A stretch of DNA of 64,000 nt from Solibacillus sp. FSL W7-1464. Its GTDB lineage: Bacteria; Bacillota; Bacilli; Bacillales_A; Planococcaceae. A program made the position numbers and the translations under genes. Where the stretch lies: NCBI RefSeq assembly GCF_038004425.1, contig NZ_JBBORC010000001.1:969001-1033000 (forward strand). Direction: 5' to 3'. The notes below the pieces were generated by a model. The model was not told the DNA's origin, did no database searches, and saw only the letters and a list, made by a program, of their open reading frames with translations. Positions 59,083-64,000 of this stretch are shown here, one piece after another; the stretch's first letter is position 1; every line of letters starts with the position of its first letter.

Positions 59083-59547
59083 ATGTCGATTTTTCATAGC
59101 ATGAATACGACAGCTTCTGCATTAACCTCGCAGCGATTACGAATGGATGTCATTTCCTCCAATATTGCCAATGTCGATACAACGCGAGCAAAGCAGGTAA
59201 ATGGAGAATGGGAGCCATACCGTAAAAAATCAGTCACATTAAAAGAGCAGCAAGGACAATTTTCCAGCTTTTTAAATATGGCAATCGGAAAAACGGTGAA
59301 AAGCGGTGTTGGTGCCGGTGTTAAAGTTAGTTCAATTAAAGAAGATACGGAAACACCTTTTAAATTAGCCTATGATCCATCACATCCTGATGCGAATGCG
59401 GAAGGCTATGTGCAAATGTCGAATGTTGATGTATTAAAGGAAATGGTTGATCTGATTTCGGCGAGCCGCTCTTATGAAGCGAATGTCACTGCTTTTAATG
59501 CAAACAAGAACATGCTGACAAAAGCATTAGAAATCGGGAAAGGATGA
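59083..59547 (+). CDS. flgC: Flagellar basal-body rod protein FlgC
   Basis: A 154-residue rod protein. N-terminal rod motif LRMDVISSNIANVDTTRAKQVNGEWEPYRKKSV and the C-terminal YVQMSNVDVLKEMVDLISASRSYEANVTAFNANKNM are typical. AAAGGAGG lies upstream; it starts two bases after flgB. Confidence 0.97.
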   Translation: MSIFHSMNTTASALTSQRLRMDVISSNIANVDTTRAKQVNGEWEPYRKKSVTLKEQQGQFSSFLNMAIGKTVKSGVGAGVKVSSIKEDTETPFKLAYDPSHPDANAEGYVQMSNVDVLKEMVDLISASRSYEANVTAFNANKNMLTKALEIGKG

Positions 59548-59552
59548 TATAA

Positions 59553-59861
59553 ATGGCGATAAACCCAATAACGTTCATGTCTCCCGCACAACCAATGAAT
59601 GAAATAAATGTTCAGAATCAACTGACTCCTGCAAATGCCCAACAGCAATTTGCAGACACATTAAAAGAAGCGATTGCAAGTGTCAATGAACATCAAAAAA
59701 CATCAGATACAATGACACAAAAATTAATTAACGGTGGAGATGTTGATTTATTTGAAGTAATGATTGCTGCACAAAAAGCAAGTGTTACTTTAAACACAAC
59801 AATTGAAGTTCGTAATAAAGCTGTGGAAGCTTATCAAGAAATTATGCGTATGAGTGTGTAA
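59553..59861 (+). CDS. fliE: Flagellar hook-basal body protein FliE
   Basis: A 102-residue protein that links the MS ring to the rod. The conserved C-terminal half DVDLFEVMIAAQKASVTLNTTIEVRNKAVEAYQEIMRMSV is clear. The start has GGGAAAGGATG upstream, a weak site; it follows flgC by five bases. Confidence 0.95.
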   Translation: MAINPITFMSPAQPMNEINVQNQLTPANAQQQFADTLKEAIASVNEHQKTSDTMTQKLINGGDVDLFEVMIAAQKASVTLNTTIEVRNKAVEAYQEIMRMSV

Positions 59862-59918
59862 TGATTTGGAAAACGACTGACAAATTGTTGGGCATTCACT
59901 TTAAGCGGAGGATTCATA

Positions 59919-61514
59919 ATGAATGAACGACTTACAAAAATTAAAAGCGACTCGACCGGTTTCTGGAAAAGTCGCACTAAAAACCAAAAAGGGGCATTAC
60001 TCGGGGCGTTTGTTGCTGTTGTTGCAGTTGCAGCAATAATCACATATTTCTCAACCCGTACGACAATGGCCCCTTTATTTCCGGAGATGTCTCAAGCTGA
60101 AGTCGGAAGAATTACGGAAGTACTTACTTCTCAAGGTGTAACGTATGAAGTAACAAATGGCGGAACGGTAATTTTAGTTCCGGAAAATCAAGTGCAGGAT
60201 TTACAAGTGTCTTTAGCAGCCCAGGGTTATCCTGATTCTGGGGAAATTGACACGTCTTTTTTTACATCTAACGCAGGCTTTGGTATGACAGATAATGAAT
60301 TTAACGTAATTAAACAAGCGACAATCGAAACAGATCTAGCGAATTTAGTTCGGAAATTCGAAGGAGTCAAAGATGCAAGTGTGATGATTTCTTTACCTGA
60401 AGAAGGTGTGTTTCTAAAAGATGCCAAAGGTGAAGCTAAGGCAGCCATAGTATTGAATACAGCACCTGGACACAAATTCTCGGACGATCAGATTAAAGGA
60501 TTATTTAATTTAGTATCGATGAGCATTCCGAATTTACCTAAAGAAAATATTACAATCATGAACCAGTATTCTGAATACTATGATCTGGCTTCAGCCGAAA
60601 GCGGTGGCGGCGGAATCGATTCAGTTACCGGACAAATGGAAGTGAAGAAAACGATTGAGCGTGACTTGCAGCGCCAAGTGCAGCAAATGCTCGGTACGTT
60701 GATCGGTCCGGATAAAGTTGTAGTAAATGTATCGGCTGATATTGACTTTAAAAAAGAAAATCGTGAAGAAAACTTAATCCGACCTGTTGATGAGGAAAAT
60801 ATGGCAGGTATTGAAATAAGTGCCCAACGTATTACGGAAACATACTCGGGCGGTACTGCAGGAGCGGCAGAAGGTACTACTGAAGCCGGAAGTGTAACAG
60901 ATAACTTTGTAGATTACGTGGAAGGAACAAACGGTGACGGAGATTATGAACGTGTAGAAGAGACGATCAACAATGATGTGAACCGAATTCGCCGTGAAAT
61001 ACAGGAAAGTCCTTACAAAATTCGTAATTTGGGTATTCAAGTAATGGTAGATCCTCCAAGTACAGAAGAGGGATTTGACCAAGGTGTTCGTACAGACATT
61101 GAACAAATTTTATCGACAATTGTCCGTACATCGATTGATCAAGAAGCTGCCGGTAACCTGACAGACGAAGATATTGCGAACCGCATTGTCGTGTCTGTGC
61201 AACAATTCCAAGGAAATGATGCAGCGGAAGATCAGCCGCAATCGGTTATTCCATGGTGGGTATGGGTAATTGGCGGTATATTAGTTGTTGCGATTATATT
61301 ACTTGTTGTTAGCATGTTGCGTGCACGCCGTCGCAAGCAAGATGAAGAAGAACAGGAAATTTTAGAACAGCAACAGCAGTTAATTGAAATAGAAGATATT
61401 TCCGAAGAAAAAGAAACTGAAGCGACTGTACGCCGTAAGCAATTAGAAAAAATGGCTAAAGATAAGCCGGAAGATTTTGCGAAATTATTGCGTAGCTGGA
61501 TTGCTGAAGACTAA
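59919..61514 (+). CDS. fliF: Flagellar MS-ring protein FliF
   Basis: A 531-residue membrane protein that forms the MS ring. Two transmembrane helices flank a large extracytoplasmic part: about residues 26-44 (GALLGAFVAVVAVAAIITYF) and about 445-467 (WWVWVIGGILVVAIILLVV). ANLVRKFEGVKDASVMISLPEEGVF is a ring motif. The C-terminal cytoplasmic tail (EDFAKLLRSWIAED) binds FliG. GCGGAGG lies upstream. Confidence 0.97.
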   Translation: MNERLTKIKSDSTGFWKSRTKNQKGALLGAFVAVVAVAAIITYFSTRTTMAPLFPEMSQAEVGRITEVLTSQGVTYEVTNGGTVILVPENQVQDLQVSLAAQGYPDSGEIDTSFFTSNAGFGMTDNEFNVIKQATIETDLANLVRKFEGVKDASVMISLPEEGVFLKDAKGEAKAAIVLNTAPGHKFSDDQIKGLFNLVSMSIPNLPKENITIMNQYSEYYDLASAESGGGGIDSVTGQMEVKKTIERDLQRQVQQMLGTLIGPDKVVVNVSADIDFKKENREENLIRPVDEENMAGIEISAQRITETYSGGTAGAAEGTTEAGSVTDNFVDYVEGTNGDGDYERVEETINNDVNRIRREIQESPYKIRNLGIQVMVDPPSTEEGFDQGVRTDIEQILSTIVRTSIDQEAAGNLTDEDIANRIVVSVQQFQGNDAAEDQPQSVIPWWVWVIGGILVVAIILLVVSMLRARRRKQDEEEQEILEQQQQLIEIEDISEEKETEATVRRKQLEKMAKDKPEDFAKLLRSWIAED

Positions 61515-61528
61515 TAGGAGGTTCCGCT

Positions 61529-62542
61529 GTGTCCAAGAAAGATAAAGACCTATCAGGAAAGCAAAAGGCTGCTTTACTGTTGATTTCTCTAGGACCGGAA
61601 GTTTCGGCTTCTGTATATAAGCATTTAAGTGAAGAGGAAATTGAGCGTTTAACACTGGAAATTTCAAGTGTGAAAAAAGTGGAATCGACTGTCAAAGAAG
61701 AAATTATAGAAGAATTTCATCAAATTGCACTCGCACAGGACTATATAACGCAAGGCGGTATCGGTTATGCGAAGACGGTTCTCGAAAAAGCATTAGGTGC
61801 TGAACAGGCCCAGGCGATATTGAATCGTCTAACTTCATCATTACAAGTAAGACCATTTGATTTTGCGAGAAAAGCAGATCCGGCACAAATCTTCAATTTT
61901 ATCCAAAATGAACATCCTCAAACGATTGCCCTTATACTCTCTTATTTAGAGCCAGGGCAGGCAGGGGTTATTCTCTCTTCGTTACCACAGGAAGTTCAAG
62001 CGGATATAGCGAAGCGTATCGCCATTATGGAATCGACGTCTCCGGAAGTCATCAGTGAAATTGAATCGGTATTAGAGCGAAAACTATCATCTACTGTAAC
62101 ACAGGACTACACAGAAACTGGTGGCGTAGATGCAGTCGTGGAAGTATTGAATGGTGTTGACCGTCAAACAGAGAAAACGATTCTGGATGCGCTCGAAATT
62201 CAAGACCCTGAACTTGCCGAAGAAATTAAAAAGCGCATGTTTGTGTTTGAAGATATCGTTACACTCGATAATCGTTCAATCCAGCGTGTTATTCGTGACT
62301 GTGAAAACGAGGACTTATTATTGTCGATGAAAGTTTCTTCAGATGAGGTAAAAGATATTATTTTCCGCAATATGTCCCAACGTATGGCGGATACATTCCG
62401 TGAAGAAATGGATATTATGGGTCCTGTACGTTTACGAGATGTGGAAGAAGCACAGTCTCGAATTGTAGCGGTTATCCGACGTTTGGAAGATGCAGGTGAA
62501 ATTATTATTGCACGTGGCGGAGGAGATGATGTAATTGTCTAA
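61529..62542 (+). CDS. fliG: Flagellar motor switch protein FliG
   Basis: A 337-residue rotor protein that couples torque and switching. QKAALLLISLGPEVSASVYKHLSEEEIE is the N-terminal domain; EHPQTIALILSYLEPGQAGVILS is in the middle; the C-terminal torque helix contains DNRSIQRVIRDCENEDLLLSMK (about residue 250) with charged residues, and GPVRLRDVEEAQSRIV. The start is GTG 61529, with AGGAGG upstream. Confidence 0.97.
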   Translation: MSKKDKDLSGKQKAALLLISLGPEVSASVYKHLSEEEIERLTLEISSVKKVESTVKEEIIEEFHQIALAQDYITQGGIGYAKTVLEKALGAEQAQAILNRLTSSLQVRPFDFARKADPAQIFNFIQNEHPQTIALILSYLEPGQAGVILSSLPQEVQADIAKRIAIMESTSPEVISEIESVLERKLSSTVTQDYTETGGVDAVVEVLNGVDRQTEKTILDALEIQDPELAEEIKKRMFVFEDIVTLDNRSIQRVIRDCENEDLLLSMKVSSDEVKDIIFRNMSQRMADTFREEMDIMGPVRLRDVEEAQSRIVAVIRRLEDAGEIIIARGGGDDVIV

Positions 62543-63332
62543 AATCATCCGTTCAACAAATGCACAGCAGCCTGAAGATTCATCAATTGTAGAAATTAAA
62601 CTTCAAAATTTTTTCGAACCGATTCATTATGGGAAAACGGAAGATGAACAACTAGAGGAATTGTCACAACAAAAATCAATAGATATTGAAGCAGAACGTC
62701 AGCAATTGCTGGAACAGGCAAATTATGAAATTGAACAGCAAAAAGCCCAATTCGAGCAATATCGAACAGAGCAGCTTGCTGCAATTGAAGCATTAAAGCA
62801 ATCTTGGGAAGAAGAAAAACTCATTCTTCAGCAGGAAGCTTATGACGCCGGTTTTGCGCAAGGGTATGAGGATGGCGTACAAAAGGCAAATGCAAATATG
62901 CAGCAGTCTATACAAGCGGCAAACGAGACGATGGCAAATGCACAAAAAAATGCAGCATCCTATATCGAGTCCCAGGAGGCAGTCCTTTTGGATCTTGCAT
63001 TAACAGCTGCAGAACGTATCATCCACACAACACTGGATCGTGAAGATGAAATATTCGTTTCGATTGTACGACGCGGTTTGAAAGAAGCACGTGAAATGAA
63101 AGAGATTAAATTATACGTCTCGCCAAAGTATCATCCGATTGTGACAGAGCACCAAAAGGAATTGGCGGAAATGTTTCCGGTAAATGTTCCATTTATGGTA
63201 TTTGTCAATGAAGATTTACTGGATTCGGAAAGTTATATCGAAACAAATCATGGACGCATCGTCGTTTCAATAGATGAACAATTGCAGGAACTTCGCAGAC
63301 AGTTATACGAACTAATCGAAAGTAAGGAATGA
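62535..63332 (+). CDS. fliH: Flagellar assembly protein FliH
   Basis: A 265-residue regulator of the export ATPase FliI. It has a long Glu/Gln-rich coiled coil (about residues 40-110), GFAQGYEDGVQKANANMQ (about residue 110-127), and a C-terminal domain with LALTAAERIIHTTLDREDEIFVSIVRRGLKEAREM. The start is TTG 62535, after GGAGGAG, overlapping the end of fliG by eight bases. Confidence 0.93.
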   Translation: MSKIIRSTNAQQPEDSSIVEIKLQNFFEPIHYGKTEDEQLEELSQQKSIDIEAERQQLLEQANYEIEQQKAQFEQYRTEQLAAIEALKQSWEEEKLILQQEAYDAGFAQGYEDGVQKANANMQQSIQAANETMANAQKNAASYIESQEAVLLDLALTAAERIIHTTLDREDEIFVSIVRRGLKEAREMKEIKLYVSPKYHPIVTEHQKELAEMFPVNVPFMVFVNEDLLDSESYIETNHGRIVVSIDEQLQELRRQLYELIESKE

Positions 63333-63337
63333 TAAGG

Positions 63338-64000
63338 ATGAAAATGACTCAATTAGTTGAACAGATTCCTAATCTTAATACATTTAAAAAGTATGGTAGA
63401 GTGACGAGAGTTGTCGGCTTGATGATTGAGTCCCAAGGTCCTGAAAGTTCCATCGGTGACGTATGTAAAATCCATATTCAAACATCAAAGAACGGTCCGC
63501 AAGTTATGTTGGCAGAAGTAGTAGGGTTTAAAGATGAAATCGTGATTTTAATGCCCTATTCTTCGCTGAAGGAGATTTCGATTGGCTGTCTTGTTGAGGG
63601 GACTGGCTCACCGCTCGAAGTGAAAGTAGGTCCTGAACTGATAGGAAAAGTACTCGATGCAATGGGGAACCCATTTGATGGACAACCATTGCCAAAAGGG
63701 TTAATGACGGTACCAACGGAAAAGGAGCCGCCAAATCCTTTAAGTCGTCCGCCGATCAACGAACAGTTAGAGGTAGGAGTTAAAGCGATTGACGGAATGC
63801 TTACAGTTGGCAGCGGTCAGCGTGTAGGTATATTTGCAGGATCGGGAGTCGGAAAAAGTACATTACTTGGTATGATCGCCCGAAACACGGAAGCAGATAT
63901 TAATGTCATTGCGCTTGTAGGAGAACGTGGACGTGAAGTACGGGAATTTATCGAACGAGATTTAGGTCCGGAAGGGTTGCAACGGTCGGTTGTCGTAGCA
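63338..64000 (+). CDS. fliI: Flagellar export ATPase FliI, N-terminal part
   Basis: The visible 221 codons run without a stop to the window edge. It reads MKMTQLVEQIPNLNTFKKYGRVTRVVG, then DAMGNPFDGQPLPKGL, then VGVKAIDGMLTVGSGQRVGIFAGSGVGKSTLLGMIARN. The last holds the Walker A motif (about residue 167-176). FliI resembles the F1 beta subunit and powers flagellar protein export. ATG 63338 or ATG 63344 could be the start; both have AAGGA close upstream. The C-terminal half is outside the window. Confidence 0.95.
   Translation, partial: MKMTQLVEQIPNLNTFKKYGRVTRVVGLMIESQGPESSIGDVCKIHIQTSKNGPQVMLAEVVGFKDEIVILMPYSSLKEISIGCLVEGTGSPLEVKVGPELIGKVLDAMGNPFDGQPLPKGLMTVPTEKEPPNPLSRPPINEQLEVGVKAIDGMLTVGSGQRVGIFAGSGVGKSTLLGMIARNTEADINVIALVGERGREVREFIERDLGPEGLQRSVVVA

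Overview
This window is a chromosomal core segment from a low-GC, endospore-forming, flagellated member of the Bacillales. From RpoZ to FliI the gene order follows the Bacillus subtilis yloC-to-fla/che region almost gene for gene. The protein sequences, gene content and intergenic repeats would fit the Lysinibacillus/Solibacillus (Planococcaceae) group; that placement is inference and was not tested. Almost all genes are on the + strand. The exceptions are rqcH and rpmB.

Layout. (1) 1-3977: the end of an oligopeptide ABC transporter operon (ATPase tail, two permeases, substrate-binding lipoprotein), closed by a terminator shared with the convergent rqcH. (2) 5969-13581: yicC, gmk, rpoZ, a CoaC-only coaC, priA, def, fmt, rsmB (nucleotide, transcription, CoA, replication restart and translation initiation genes). 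(3) 13585-19752: rlmN, prpC, prkC, rsgA, rpe, thiN and the tiny sporulation gene spoVM, which seems to start at CTG. (4) 19967-25314: rpmB (minus strand), a lipid kinase, yloU, fakA, sdaAB, sdaAA. (5) 25459-31955: recG, a VOC-fold protein gene, then the fatty acid block fapR-plsX-fabD-fabG-acpP with a good FapR operator. (6) 32160-42227: rnc-smc-ftsY, ylxM-ffh-rpsP-khpA, rimM-trmD-rplS (RNA processing, chromosome organisation, SRP, ribosome assembly). (7) 42409-49554: signal peptidase I, rbgA, rnhB, a FliK-like/FlhB-tail-like pair, sucCD. (8) 49729-58148: dprA, topA, trmFO, then xerC-hslV-hslU-codY. (9) 58688-64000: start of the large flagellar operon flgB-flgC-fliE-fliF-fliG-fliH-fliI, cut by the window end.

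How it fits together: most genes are housekeeping genes in tight, translationally coupled operons (repeated ATGA, GTGA and TAATG overlaps). Rho-independent hairpins separate the transcription units. The three largest stretches of unexplained DNA are a GC-rich repeat element between fabG and acpP, related repeat fragments between khpA and rimM and between sipS and rbgA, and about 540 bases of AT-rich DNA before flgB.

I see no CRISPR array, prophage, insertion sequence, tRNA, rRNA or defence island, and no convincing new multi-gene system. The more interesting points are small: the CTG-started spoVM, the CoaC protein lacking its usual CoaB half, the absence of remA from its usual place, the dispersed repeats, the flagellar-export-like pair away from the fla operon, and Spo0A- and CodY-like boxes in several promoter regions.
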